Shown: one piece after another, positions 1 through 11,113 of the stretch
Layout: every line of letters begins with the position of its first letter
Numbering within the stretch: position 1 is the first letter of the stretch
Source of the DNA: Martensiomyces pterosporus
Taxonomy: Eukaryota > Kickxellomycota > Kickxellomycetes > Kickxellales > Kickxellaceae
NCBI GenBank assembly: GCA_025201845.1
Contig: MU603933.1
Coordinates: 48,525-112,524, forward strand
Direction: 5' to 3'
DNA length: 64,000 bases
Program-made: the position numbers and the translations under genes
The notes under the pieces: model-generated
Databases searched by the model: none
Seen by the model: only the letters and a program-made list of their open reading frames with translations
What the model was told of the DNA's origin: nothing

Positions 1-1140
1 AAGGCCAGCTGGGCCTTCTCGCTGCGTGTCTTGCAGCTATCCCAGTCCTCCTTGATCAGCTCCTGCCTGCCGAGCCTGATCGACAGCGGCAGGCACTGGG
101 CAGGCTTGCCGAACTTGCGGTAGATCCGGCGCGCGGTCTCAAGGAAGCCCAGGTCGCTGGGCGGCGCGAGCAGAGGCGAGCAGCTAATCATGTAGAGGCA
201 GACGCGCTCAAAGGTTTCCTTTGTGACATAGTCAGCAATGAGCTCTGAGTGGTCCAGCTCCTCGAGCAGGTCGACTGCGTCTGCCTCGGCATTGTGCTGC
301 AAGCAGAATGGAACGACCTTCAGCGCGGCTTCCAAAAGGTAGTCCGTCGGCTGCTCCTCTTCGATCTTCACGCCGTACTCTGCGCCAATCTCCATGGCAA
401 GGTGCCGCACGTACTCGTGGCCCCACTCTGCGACCGACTCCTCGTCCAGACCAGCCAAGAAGCGGTATTTCAAGCAGTCGCGCTTGCTCTCCTTGTCATA
501 TGCCATGCCCAGCAGCGACAGAATGCTGGCGAGGTACTTTTTGTTCGCATCGTCTGCCCACTGGTCGTACAGGCCGGCCAGAGTCTCGTAGTGGACCTTC
601 AGGTACTTTAGCGGTTTGGGGACCGAGGTCATCGAGCTGGCTGTGGACCGAATAATGTTCCTCAGGCTGTCCAAAGCAGAGCGGTGGATCTCGACCGAGG
701 ACTCCTACGCTTGGATAGCAGAAGGCAAAGCGGATATGCCCGCGCAGAGCGGATGCTGCATTCTATGAGAACCACGCCGGCATCCGGGCCCTGTAGACGG
801 ACAACAGCTAGGAGCAAAACACAGCTCCCTTGCTTTCATATGGTGCCTCTTGCTTTTATTTACCTTTAGCCGCTCCACAATCATTTCGAGCTCATTGACA
901 AGCTGCTGGTCCTCCTCAGACTATTTGGCAAAAATAACAGCAATGGAAAAGAGCAAATCAGCAGCCTGAGAGATCCCACTGCCCCTGGACAAATTGGCGC
1001 TGGAGAGCTGCTCGATAGCAGGTGTGGCGACTTACCAGCTCATCCTGCTCATCCTTGGATTTCTTCTTCGCAAGCTTCTCAACAGCTGTCTTTGGATTGA
1101 GCACGTCGTCGCTGGTGCTCGCGGTCTTCTTCTCAACCAT
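1..1140 (-). CDS. RPN1: 26S proteasome regulatory subunit Rpn1/PSMD2, 5' part (partial)
   Basis: Largest non-ATPase subunit of the proteasome 19S base; it scaffolds ubiquitin receptors, shuttle factors and Ubp6. The model has three exons: 1036-1140 (35 codons from ATG at 1140), 864-920 (19 codons, SEEDQQLVNELEMIVERLK) and 704 down past base 1. Introns are 115 nt (donor GTAAGT) and 159 nt (donor GTAAAT), both phase 0. Family-diagnostic stretches are SSMTSVPKPLKYL and WGHEYVRHLA. The N-terminus is Lys/Glu-rich as expected. The reading frame is open to the window edge, so roughly the first 290 of about 900 residues are present. It is divergent from BET1, with about 450 bp between start codons. 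The family call is firm; the small middle exon rests on conserved sequence and splice consensus. Confidence 0.93.
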
Positions 1141-1591
1141 GATTGCTAGCCGTTTCCGAAAAATAAAATAAAGAGATAAAGTGCAGCTAAATGAAGCCAA
1201 GGGGCGGGCGGTGGAAAGAGACGAATAAAATGCCTGGACAAAAAGCGGTGTTTGCAGCAAGAGAGAGCGAGGCACTAAAGCCGGCGCAAACACGCAAGCC
1301 CCTGCCTCTCCCCAGCTCTCTGCGGCTGCTTTCGTAGATCGGGCGAGAGGCGCATTTGAGAAGGCGTGCGTCATCGAAGCGGATCAGCAGTAATTCGCCA
1401 GCAGCTGCCTGATCAGCGAATCTCCACGCATGCGCTAGCGCTGTGCGATTGGCGAATGCCGCGAGATGCCGCCACGTGGGCGCCACCCAGGGCGCAAAAC
1501 AGCGCCAGCCTTGCCCGAACACCGCGAGCGCCCTTCTCCTCCCACCACTCTTCCCATTTCGCTCCTCTGATTTCAATCATCCTACTGCAGC

Positions 1592-1978
1592 ATGTCCGCA
1601 TCCACAAGCAACAGGCTACGGCACCAAGCAGGCCCCCGAAGCGGGACACCCGGGGGCTACGCGAGCGACTACAATTCGCCACCGTACGGGGGGCAGGCGG
1701 AGGACGAGCACGACCCAAATGGCAAGGACTCGCGGCTGAGGAGCAAAATATCGATGCTAAAGGAGGTCAGCATCAGCATCGGGGACGAGATTCGGGACCA
1801 GAACCAGTTCTTGGGGACCATGGGCCAGGACATGGAGGGCATGGGCGGGCGGCTGTCGGCGACCATGAAGCACTTTTATGAGATGTGGGCACGCCAGGGG
1901 TGCGGCCCGTTCTTCTACCTGACGCTGTTCACACTGGGCGTGTTCACATTCCTGTACATCTATCTGAAGGCGCGGTGA
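1592..1978 (+). CDS. BET1: Bet1-like Qc-SNARE (ER-Golgi v-SNARE)
   Basis: Single-exon 128-residue tail-anchored SNARE. Bet1 works with Sed5, Bos1 and Sec22 to fuse ER-derived COPII vesicles with the Golgi. The N-terminal 45 residues are Gly/Ser/Pro-rich and disordered-looking. A Qc SNARE heptad region follows (about residues 48-100: LRSKISMLKEVSISIGDEI, then DQNQFL with the probable zero-layer Gln). The C-terminus is one hydrophobic anchor, FFYLTLFTLGVFTFLYIYL, followed by KAR. Length agrees with fungal Bet1 (about 120-145). The ATG at 1592 is the first in frame. Sft1, the related Golgi Qc-SNARE, is the main alternative name. Confidence 0.88.
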   Translation: MSASTSNRLRHQAGPRSGTPGGYASDYNSPPYGGQAEDEHDPNGKDSRLRSKISMLKEVSISIGDEIRDQNQFLGTMGQDMEGMGGRLSATMKHFYEMWARQGCGPFFYLTLFTLGVFTFLYIYLKAR

Positions 1979-2088
1979 ATGGAGCAGAGTGGCCTGGATA
2001 TCATAGATTAACTACTTGCAAATATAATATGTATAGTATGAGATGGGGGAGAAAAAGGCACTATGGAGCACTGAATGGGCTGGGGCGA

Positions 2089-5000
2089 TTAGCTGGACGC
2101 CTCGGCCTTGGCGTAGTACTTTGACATGAACTCGAAGAAGGCGAACTGGCTGGGCTCGGTGCCGTACTCGTAGACAAAGTGCGAGGCAAGGTAGGCGCCA
2201 AAGATGGCCTTGAGGTAGTTCAGAGGCACGCGCTGGAGGATGGCGTCCAGGCCGACCTCCTGGAGAAGGCGCGCAGGCAGGGCCTCGAGCATGATGAGGC
2301 GGCGGAGGGGCTCGTTGTCCCACAGGTTGGTGCTCTCGAGGTTCTTGCGGAGCTCAACAATGGCGACGGAGAGGTCGTCCGAGAGGATGGACTTGGGCTT
2401 TCCAGTGCGCTTGGACTCGTTCCACAGGCACTCGAACTCGCGGGCAGCGTTGGCCTCGATGGCCTTCTGGACATCAGCAACATACTGCTGGTAGAACTCG
2501 GGCAGAGACCCGTCCTCCTGCTGGCACATGGTGCGGGCGAACTCCTCGTCGCTGAGCGCCAGAGCAGCCAGCACCTCGAGGGACGACGAGGTGACGCCGC
2601 CCTTGTTGGCCGAGGCATCCTTGAAGAGGTGAACGCCGGCCTTCTCGAGGCGCAGGCGAGCATCCTGGGTGAAGAACAGGTTGGCGCCCTCCACGACGTA
2701 CTTGAAGCGGGTCGATCCGTCGGCCTCGAACAGAGAGCCAACGTTGTTGATGTCGATGGACTCGGGGCGGCCACCGCAGGGGACGAAGAAGTCGGCGGCA
2801 GCGAGCTTGTTGAGGTGGAAGGTGTTGCGGAACGAGAGTCCGTCCTGGACCAGGCTGCCGTCGGGAAGAGTGACCTGGAAGTCGTCGACAAGGACGCGGA
2901 ATCCCTCAGGGCCGAGCTTCGACACATCAAAGTGCGAGATCATCTGGCGAGCCTCCGCAAGGCGAGCAATCTCGCTGCGGTCGATGCCCTTGGGGTCGTA
3001 GAGGACGCCGCTGCCGTCGACGATGGCCGTGGTGCGGTCGTGGCTGATCTTGATCTCGTTGGAGCCCAGGTCGCCGTCGGGGCCGCCGGTCTGGAACTTG
3101 GTGCAGGCGGACTCGTCCAGGTCGAGCTGGCGGATGATGCCCAGCACGTACTGGTGGACAGAGCGGGTGGTCATGCCGTAGGTGTCGTGGGGGATGCCGC
3201 CCAGAGTCTGGCTCTTGCCGGTGGTGAAGGCCTTCCAGAACGGCGCGCCGCGCTTGCGAGCGTACTGGCTAGCCCAGTCCATGTATCCGGCAGTGCCCTC
3301 GTCGGGGCCGAAGAAGAGGATCTCGTTGCGGCCGAGGCGGTCAACAAGGCGGTCCTTGATGCCAGGAGACTGGCCAGTCAGAAGCAGGTCGAGGATGGCA
3401 TCGACGTACTTCTCAAAGGCAACAAACGACTTGTCCTGCGCATCCATGTTGAGCAGAATGGTGCCCTTGGATCCGCCCTCGGGGATGTCCTTGTTCTTGC
3501 GGTGCTGCGTGGACGCAAGCGAGTAGTTCTCGTCGAACAGCGTGCGCTGGTTGATCGAGAACGCCTCGGCGTTGCGCGAGCGGACAATGCGGATGCCGCC
3601 GCGAGCAACGTCCTGGAAACGCACGTGGAAGCCACGGAACTCGTTGCCAATAACCAGGAAGATGCCGTAGGGCTTGGTCGGGTACTCGATGGAGGGAAGG
3701 AAGCCAGCATCCAGGCGGAACGACAGAGCGACCTTGGTGGGCTGGTAGAAGTTGGTCTTGAGCACGTGCTGGTTGAAGTCGAGCAGAGCGCGCATGACCA
3801 TGGCGTCGTGGTCGTTGGTGGTGGTGCGCGCAATCTTGACAAGGAGCTCGTCCTTGGTCAGAGGAGCCTTGTCCTGCAGGCGAGCCATGGACAGAGAGAC
3901 GTGCAGGTCGTCCTTGAGGCGGTCGGCGACCTTGCTGATGCCGCTTGGCGGCTCCGAGTGGATGTAGTGGACCTGGGCAAAGTTCCTGTAGAGGTCCTTG
4001 AGCAGCTCGTGGTGGCGCAGCATGATGTCAAGGATCAGCTCGCGCGTGAAGGTCTCCTGGCGAAGACGCTTCTTGAGCTTGGCCAGAACCTCAATGTCCG
4101 TGGCGTCGGTGGGGTCGAGGATCTCAACAAGGGTGGCGTACTCGCTGCCCAGGCGGTTGAGGAAGTGCTGCGCAAAGATCCAGCAGGTGTAGCCGTAGAC
4201 AGCCTCCTGAACCGAGAGTTCGCCAGTCTTGAACAGAGTCTGGAAGGGGGTGTTGGGGATGCAGTACAGCAGACTGGCCTCCTTCATGATCTGGTTGACG
4301 CTGTCCTCGACAGAGACAGGGACGGTGGCGCTGAGCACAGGGGACGATGCGCTGCTGCTGGTGTTGGAGTTGGAGACGCTGGCCGCAAGGTGCTTGGCGT
4401 GCTTGGCGAGGTCCAGGTACAGGCTGATGATGGTGACGCCGCACGAGAACTGCTCGACGTACTTGCGCGACGAGTACATGCTGTAGTAGTGGTAAAGGTC
4501 AGACAGAGCCGAGAAGTAGCCCTGGGTGCTGCGCTGGCGGTAGCCAATGACAAGGCGGTGCTCGCCGCTGGGGAGAGGAGTCGAGGTGATCACAGGGCCG
4601 GTGCGGCTGAGAACCTTGGTCACAACGCTGCTGTAGAGGTCGAGCACAGCGGGCGTGGCCTTGGCAAGGAAGGTGCGGTCCGACGTCTGGTTGATGTCGT
4701 GGACAGCGTCGCCAGCGGGCTCGGGGTTGACAAAGTCGCAGCTGGTGACAAAGTAGGCGCGGAGAGACGCATCGAGGCTCTTGGAAACCTTGCCGCGAGT
4801 GCGGTACGACTCCACGCGGTAGGCGCTCTGGGGAACGCTGACGTCAAGGTACTCGGCATCAATCCTACACGCTGCCAAGGAACAGGGCGGCAGATGGCGA
4901 GTGATAAGCGAAAAGAGGGGGAGGCCACATTAGTCTCATGCAAACAATCGCCTGCGACACCAGCGAGATTAAAACAGCACATGTAGCAGCACAGCAAAAT

Positions 5001-5603
5001 AGTGGCTGCGAGGCGCCTCGCTCTGCTGATTGCTGCCGATAGCGCCAAAGCAGCAGTGTAGAGATTGCTGCTGATAAAGGACGAGCGGGGGTGGAGGGCA
5101 TGGCGATTTCCGGTTCCCGTGGCTAGCAAAGTGTCGTGTGAGCCGTGGGAGTGGAGCAGCAAGCAGTAAAAAGCCCTGCGTACCAAGGCTGGCAAGCGGC
5201 GATGGGCTGCAGTGCGCTGCCCTGCTGGCTGGATCACTTACATTTTCTCATAGTTGGGGCCATCCGTCTTTGAGATTCCAGGAGTCGAGTTGTGGATAAA
5301 CACGGCTCCGCGCTCGTGGCGGCTCTCAAACTTGATGTCAACGGCGTTGGTCTTGTTGAGCTGGGCGCCGTAGAGGGAGGTGATGTGGCCAGCGACGGTG
5401 GCGGGATCCTCGAGCATAAAGTACATGTCGTCGATGCCGAGAACGTCGTAGAACCACTCGACCTCAGAGTCGATGAGGTGCTTGGGGATGAAGCCATCCT
5501 TCTCGATGATGGCGCACACCTGGGCACGGTGATCCTGCTTGCCCGAGTACACGTTGTCCGTGTAGTCGCTGTGGTTGATGGCGGTGGTGTCTGCTACGGT
5601 CAT
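2089..5603 (-). CDS. GDH2: NAD-specific glutamate dehydrogenase (large, GDH2 type), 2 exons
   Basis: Catalyses NAD-dependent oxidative deamination of glutamate to 2-oxoglutarate and ammonium, a catabolic step in nitrogen metabolism. Exons are 5242-5603 (ATG at 5603; 120 codons plus AT) and 2089-4864, joined across a 377-nt intron (GTAAGT...TAG) to restore Met-Ile-Asp-Ala. The product is 1045 residues, as in fungal GDH2 of about 1030-1100. The N-terminal half is the regulatory extension. The C-terminal half carries Glu/Leu/Phe/Val-dehydrogenase signatures: PEGGSKGTI, FGPDEGTAGYMDWA, YGMTTRSVHQYV and TGGPDGDLGSNEIKIS. TATATAAAGG lies about 250 nt upstream of the ATG. The opposite strand of exon 2 is also open for about 930 codons (see findings). 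Confidence 0.95.
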
Positions 5604-5850
5604 TGTGGATTATTCTTGTATGTCTACAGATGTGTGTAAGAGTTCTGGCTTGGCTGCAGAGAGGCAGGGGCTTGGGGAACTATATAGTGATGGCGGCTGT
5701 GTGGCCTGGTCCGGTTGTGGATGAGGGTGGTGTTGCGTAGCCTGTGGCTTGCTGCCTGGGTTGTGAGACTGGTGGAGAAAACAGCTGGAGAAAAGAGAAG
5801 ATGTGTCTGTAAAGGAATGGTCTTGTACCTCCTGGCAAAGGCAGCCCGTC

Positions 5851-5860
5851 CCTTTATATA
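5851..5860 (-). promoter_or_regulatory. TATA box of the NAD-GDH gene
   Basis: On the minus strand this reads TATATAAAGG, about 250 nt upstream of the GDH2 start codon. It is the only strong TATA match I see in the first 600 nt upstream. It implies a leader of roughly 200 nt and suits a regulated, highly expressed gene. Assigned by consensus only. Confidence 0.5.
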
Positions 5861-5869
5861 CGGGGCTGG

Positions 5870-8800
5870 CTGGCGCTCCAGGGAAGCAGCAGCCCAGGTG
5901 CAAAGGCAGCCTGGCGCAGGCGGAGGGGAGAGGCGCAATAGCGGCTGGGTGTGCCACGTCGTGTGCGCCCCTCCTGCCTCCGCCCCTCCCCACAGCACCT
6001 GGAGCAAAGGCAGCGACAATTGCCGCCAAACCCACACATCCTCTGCTCCCAGAATTGTTTACGCCAGGGCACCTTGAGGAATGGGTGGGGGGGTAGCCTG
6101 CCCGATTTAGGGGAGGGCGGCTGCCGGTGCACAAAAGCGTGAGGCTGCTCGGTGCGAAGATTTTCTTTTGTTGCGTGCTGGCGCGGGGAAGACTTTTTGG
6201 AATTGCGCTGTTGCCAGTCAATCCTGGCACGAGCACGCTGCGTGCCAGGTGCGAAAATAGGGCAGTGGCAAATGAGGCAAGCGGCGGACAGAGACTACTG
6301 CCTGGTCCGTGCACGGATGTGAGAAGAAGTAGCCGCTTTAGGCACTCGCGCTTGGCGGCAGGGGCGAATGGGACGAGGCGGCGGTCGCAACTTGTGCAGA
6401 TCATTGTGGGAGAGAGCAGTGGCAAATAGGCGCGGTTTGCGCAAGCTCAACTTCACTCGGTGCTGCCGCCGCCGTTGCCGCCGCTGTCGGCAGCAAAGAC
6501 GCCTTCATTGCAGCTGCACCTCTGTCTCATAGCTGTTTGGGGAGGGGGTACAATGCACCGCCGGCATGTCGGTGATGGCGGAATTCGCAGCGCTCGCGGC
6601 ATGGGGGACCTGTGCCAGCAATCAATGGGCTGGACGGCTTCGTGAACACTCATCGAATAAGAAAAAGTGGCCAGTGCGCTGCGTGCCCATCCACCATCTT
6701 GCTGCCGCTGATCAGTTGTCTGGCAGCAAGCACCACACCGACCACCCTTGGAGAGCAGCTGCAATTAATGCGCTTGGCTGCTCTGCCTCCAGTCTATTGC
6801 GCCCCTGGTGTTTCTCCGGTCATGCCAAAGGATAAAGCAAATTGTCTTCTCTCACTTGACAGGTGGCCATAGCGCAGTCTAGTGACCATTCCGCACACCG
6901 AGCAGCGGGCAAAAAAAAAAGGCAGCAGCCAGCTGGGGTGTGTAGGAGATGGCCTGTGCTCACGCACCTTAATTTCGACATTGTAATGCAGCTACATCCG
7001 CATAACGACAAAATTGGCAGCCTTCCTCCACTCACTGATTCGGTCGTCAGCTGAACTCTGCAAGAGCATACGCACACTCAGCAGCAGTGGCAGCAGCAGC
7101 AGCAGTTAGAGCAAACGCCCCCCTTTTAGTCCTGCCCACGCTTCAGACGTACGTGCCATTCCACATACCCTAGTCACCTGGCCATGTAGGATGCGAGGGC
7201 GCAAGGGCGCGAGGGTACGAGGGCGTGGAAGCCACGGGCCACAAGCAGAGAATGCTGCTTCTGTTCAAAATTGCAGGTGCTGGGTTCTTGTACCGTAGTG
7301 AACTCGGTGCACCGAAGGAAAAGAAGCGGCACGGCGAGCAACCAGCGGAGAATGGAGCTTGCTGCGAATGTGTGTTTGTGCGAAGCATCTGGGTCAGAAG
7401 TGCCTAGGCACAGGGTTGGAAGCACATGGTCTGTGCATTTGTCATATACATCGGCCATTTTATTTCAGATGCGCTAGCAAGCGAGGTTTCAGTGAGGATC
7501 GGGCAAACAGTTCCCGCCACTGACAGCACTTGTCCTCCATCTCCACTCGGCACCTACGTTCGACGCATTAATAATCAGCTAGCTGCTGGTTTATGCGGTG
7601 CTGGCTTGATCCTTGCCTGAGTCATATCAGCACCAGCAGCACATACAAATGCCCACATGTACAGCGGTACTAGACAAGATGCTATAGTGCGCGGTAGGCA
7701 GTGGCGAAAGGAGGTTGGCTCCCCTGTCGTGTACCTGCACTAGCAGGCAGTGGGATTCAGCACTTGCTTTTGAAACACAGGATACCGTGGTCGCCCCTGC
7801 TTCCAGTCACTCATCTGCAACAATACAGCAGTGAGCTTTGGGGAGGCAAGCAGAGCGATATCCTACCATCACTCTTTGTAGCCGGGTTCCTACTCAGCCA
7901 CTCTATCCATCGGCGCTCCCCTTAGCCTCTCTCCGATGACGAGAGATAGCCATCCTGGCGGACAGACGAGCTGCTGCAGGTGCTGCCTATCAGGCCAAAT
8001 CAGTGCTGGGTCCCTGCTATTGTTCGCATCTGCCGCACTACTACTCAGGCATCAACAAACAGTAGCCCCTCCCTCCCCATTTGGACCTGGAGTGCCTGAA
8101 TACCCGTCGCACCTTGAAGCAACAAAGGTCTAAAATTCACAAAACTGCCTGTTGCATGTAGCGACGGTTCCATTGGAACTCTTGAAGCGCTTTGCCACAC
8201 AGCCCCGTGGGGGTGCCCCTTGTTTCCTTGGTACTCGCTCTGAGCTGCCCACAGGGCACGCACACACGTGCAGCGAGAGCAGCACCCAATGCGGCATGCG
8301 CGCAAGGCCACAGCGCCCCGGGCACACGCAAGAGAAAACCTCCACCTGGACAGGCAGTCTGCTCGCCTCTGCCTGCTGCACCTCGCATGCCTCATCCTGT
8401 TTTTACTGCATCCTGTGCTTCGCCGTCAAGGGAGGGCACAAAAAACGCTGCCGCTTCTTTCTGGCTCGAAAATGCTTTCCCACGCACACACGCATGGCCT
8501 CCTTCCCTTTTGAGGTGAAACATGCCGCTTCTAAATATATTCCTCCGTTTACACTAAGCGGGAATGATTGCCGTCGGTATCCGGGCACGGTGTAGCGTCC
8601 TGCGCTGGGCAGCTGAATCAGCCAATCTGCCAGCTGGGGCCTTTCGCAATCAAGCGATGGAATTTAGCTATCAGCTATGTTCAGGACAGCGCCTCTCAAG
8701 CACGCACGCAGGCAGGCACTGTCGACGTCCACCGCAATTGCATCATCGTCACATACACATTACAACACTGCCGCGACATGCGCACAGCCAGCGCCACCTT

Positions 8801-8902
8801 TGCATTTGCTGCTTGCTGCATTTTTGTGTGCTCTCCACTTTGGCGTTTTAAAAAAAGGCTACAGAAGGCTCAGGCTATGCGCGCTTGTGCCATGGCACCT
8901 TT
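5870..8902. other. 3-kb intergenic region between GDH2 and mL58 genes
   Basis: I find no gene here. Both strands carry open frames of up to about 270 codons, but they are low-complexity, show no recognisable domain, and are rich in residues arising from GC-biased non-coding DNA (Arg, Pro, Ser, Cys). No tRNA A/B-box pair or 5S-like sequence was seen. An A10 tract lies near 6911. It probably holds the distal GDH2 promoter and the mL58 3' flank. An unrecognised non-coding RNA or multi-exon gene cannot be excluded. Confidence 0.4.
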
Positions 8903-9373
8903 TTACCACAGCATGCGGCGGCGCAGCCGGTTGATCTTGATCAGGCGTCTCTTGTAGCCCATCTTCTCCCACTCATCGTCTGCCTGGCGCTGGATCTCCT
9001 CGCGTCTCCACTTCGGACACGGTGCACTCATGAGCACGGCCTGCGGAGGGACATCGAACTTCTTGGCCAGCTTGGACACAGTCCAATGGGCAGGGTCCTC
9101 GTTGCGGAGCTTGCGGATCGCGTGCTTCAGCTCGTCCGTCAGAGGCTTCCTCGGGGTCGGCTTGTATTCGCGGACGGGCGGCGGAAGATCGGCTTCGCTG
9201 ACCTCTGGCATGGCCTTTGGCACTCGTGATACAAAAATGCTTCCGTCCTCAAGCGTCTCCGTAAAGTGGACGTTTGTGCCAAGCGACTTCCTCGCTGCTG
9301 CTGTGCTCATGAACGCGGTCGACTGAACGCGAGCTGCTGCTGCTCCAACTGTGCGTGCAAGAAACTGGCTCAT
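8903..9373 (-). CDS. MRPL20: mitochondrial large-subunit ribosomal protein mL58 (Mrpl20 family)
   Basis: 156-residue single-exon protein. The first 25-30 residues (MSQFLARTVGAAAARVQS...) are Arg/Ala/Ser-rich without acidic residues, typical of a mitochondrial presequence. The core matches the fungal Mrpl20/mL58 family: a PPPVREYKPTPRKPLT segment, then LRNEDPAHWTVSKLAKKFDV, then a very basic C-terminus ending RRLIKINRLRRRMLW. mL58 is a fungus-specific component of the mitoribosomal large subunit. ATG at 9373 is chosen because it begins the targeting sequence. Confidence 0.82.
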   Translation of the reverse strand: MSQFLARTVGAAAARVQSTAFMSTAAARKSLGTNVHFTETLEDGSIFVSRVPKAMPEVSEADLPPPVREYKPTPRKPLTDELKHAIRKLRNEDPAHWTVSKLAKKFDVPPQAVLMSAPCPKWRREEIQRQADDEWEKMGYKRRLIKINRLRRRMLW

Positions 9374-9994
9374 TTCCGTATGTGTATTTCTCTGCCTTTG
9401 GTGCTGCGGCGTGTTTGTGCAAGCCCGTGTCTGCCAAATGCTGATAGGAACGCCTGATAGTCTTTTTCTTGCGTCTCCGCACTGCTGTGAAAGCGAATTA
9501 GCAAAGACGAGGCCAGACAGCTATAAAGAATGCTAAAAAATGCAAGCAAAATCAAGAACAAGAAAAGCGTGGAGAGTCCAATTGACAGGCACGCCCCACT
9601 GCAGCAAGCACACTAAAATCTGCAGCGATAACCAAAACAAGCGGCTCATGAGCCGAGCCGAATGTGAACCGCAAGACATTGGCAGCATTCCAGGTAGGCA
9701 TGCTTGGCATTGTATATATCCCCGTGTCGTGTGTTGTATATCCTGGCAGCACAAAGAGAAGCCACGCATGTGCGGTGGTTTGGATACTCCGCAAGCTAAT
9801 GCAAAGCAGCTTGAGGTCTACCCAAAACCCCTTTGCTACACTCTGGCGTCCTTACAAACTCCAAAACCTGTTTATTTTGCATCTCTATTTTTTCATTATA
9901 GTTACATAACCATATCGCAGCATTTATTGTGCAATGGCAAGCAAACACTAGACCAGCAGCCAGCAGATATCCAGAGCCTGCAGTTCCTCCATCC
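9374..9994. other. divergent intergenic region (mL58 / 7TM gene)
   Basis: This 620-bp AT-richer stretch separates divergent start codons. A pyrimidine-rich segment ending TTTCATTATAG (near 9900) resembles a 3' splice site, so the 7TM gene could have a spliced 5' leader. I see no coding feature. Confidence 0.35.
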
Positions 9995-11038
9995 ATGGGG
10001 CTACACGAGGAATATGTAGGCGGGCTGGGGACCTACGCCACAGTCATCTATATACTCTCAGCAGTTACCTCGTTCGTGACATTTCTGTACGGACTGTTCA
10101 TCATACGCATTCGACAAACAATCTGGGAGCGGTCGTTTGTGTTCAGGGTTCTTCTTATAATCCAACTGCTAAACCCAGTGCGGTTCATTTTCCGCTCAAT
10201 ACTGACGCTGGTAAATGTCAGCGACGAGTTTGGGTGCCGCATGCTTCTGTTTCTAAACAACTGCTTCACAGTCATGCCGGTATACCTTTGCGTGTACTGC
10301 GTCGTTTACATCCAGCTCGTGGCCATACACAAGGTTCCCGCGTCTATCCTCTGGCCACGCTACTTGCTGTTCGCTATCTGCGTTATCTGCACTGTAGGAC
10401 CCAACGTCACATATCTCATCGTCTCTAACAAAGTCGCAGGCTTTCCTTCGTTCTGCCACGTGCCGGTGATACCAAACCACAGGCAGTTCGTACTTTTCAC
10501 ATTATGCAGCTCCCTGTGGACATATCTGGCTGGCGTTGTAAGCCTAATAAGCATGTTTGCGATCCTGGTCCGCATCATCCGCACAACACATGCAACCAAG
10601 CGTGCGCTGGAAAGCACGGTTGATTCATACGAGTATAGCGAGCTGGAAGAGAAAACCAGGAAAACCAAGATGCTGAACCGAACATTGCGTACCGTCGTGT
10701 GGTTCCCACTCACCCCAATCCTGTCCCTGTGGTTTAACCAGATCCTCACTCCGGTTCGCTACTACACAAGGAAATACGTCAGCTGGATGCAGTATATCAA
10801 CATCGCGCTGCTCATGCTCGAGGCAGTGCTTCTCTCGATCGCCTTCGTGGACAACCCCTCGGTCACGGATGCTTTCCACGCATATTGGCGACGCAGGAAG
10901 CAAGAGAGGCATGGTGCCGTCTCTCTTGACGAGGGCCGCGTCGATTCGGGTATAGAGGCAGGCGTTGGCACTCGGGACCAGCCTTTGCCCGATGCCTCGG
11001 TTGCCCCAGACCTAGACTTGCTAGCTGAACTTGAATAG
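9995..11038 (+). CDS. seven-transmembrane receptor-like protein, ligand unknown
   Basis: 347 residues from ATG 9995; an in-frame GTG lies further upstream but gives no plausible extension. Seven hydrophobic helices are visible: about residues 12-38, 50-75, 84-112, 120-145, 165-195, 230-255 and 268-290. A basic third cytoplasmic loop contains RIIRTTHATKRALES and KTRKTKMLNRTLR. The last helix is followed by an FVDNPSVTDAF segment and a hydrophilic acidic tail of about 60 residues. Topology (short outside N-terminus, long inside C-tail) is GPCR-like, but I cannot assign it to a named family. It resembles the lineage-expanded orphan 7TM proteins of early-diverging fungi. Function is inferred from topology only. 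Confidence 0.6.
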   Translation: MGLHEEYVGGLGTYATVIYILSAVTSFVTFLYGLFIIRIRQTIWERSFVFRVLLIIQLLNPVRFIFRSILTLVNVSDEFGCRMLLFLNNCFTVMPVYLCVYCVVYIQLVAIHKVPASILWPRYLLFAICVICTVGPNVTYLIVSNKVAGFPSFCHVPVIPNHRQFVLFTLCSSLWTYLAGVVSLISMFAILVRIIRTTHATKRALESTVDSYEYSELEEKTRKTKMLNRTLRTVVWFPLTPILSLWFNQILTPVRYYTRKYVSWMQYINIALLMLEAVLLSIAFVDNPSVTDAFHAYWRRRKQERHGAVSLDEGRVDSGIEAGVGTRDQPLPDASVAPDLDLLAELE

Positions 11039-11113
11039 CCTTTGTAATTCCTGGCCCAGTGATACCACATTCTAATTGTAAGGTGCATCGCCAATGTTGA
11101 AACGCAAAGATGT

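Noticed and set aside
2179..4986. 935-codon plus-strand open frame as a protein-coding gene
   Set aside because: It lies exactly opposite the well-conserved GDH2 exon, lacks an ATG at its start, has no domain and is explained by G/C third-position codon bias. Kept only as an observation.
5610..6425. Minus-strand open frame of about 270 codons upstream of GDH2
   Set aside because: It overlaps the GDH2 TATA box and leader, is Ser/Pro/Leu/Cys-rich without domains, and looks like GC-rich non-coding DNA.
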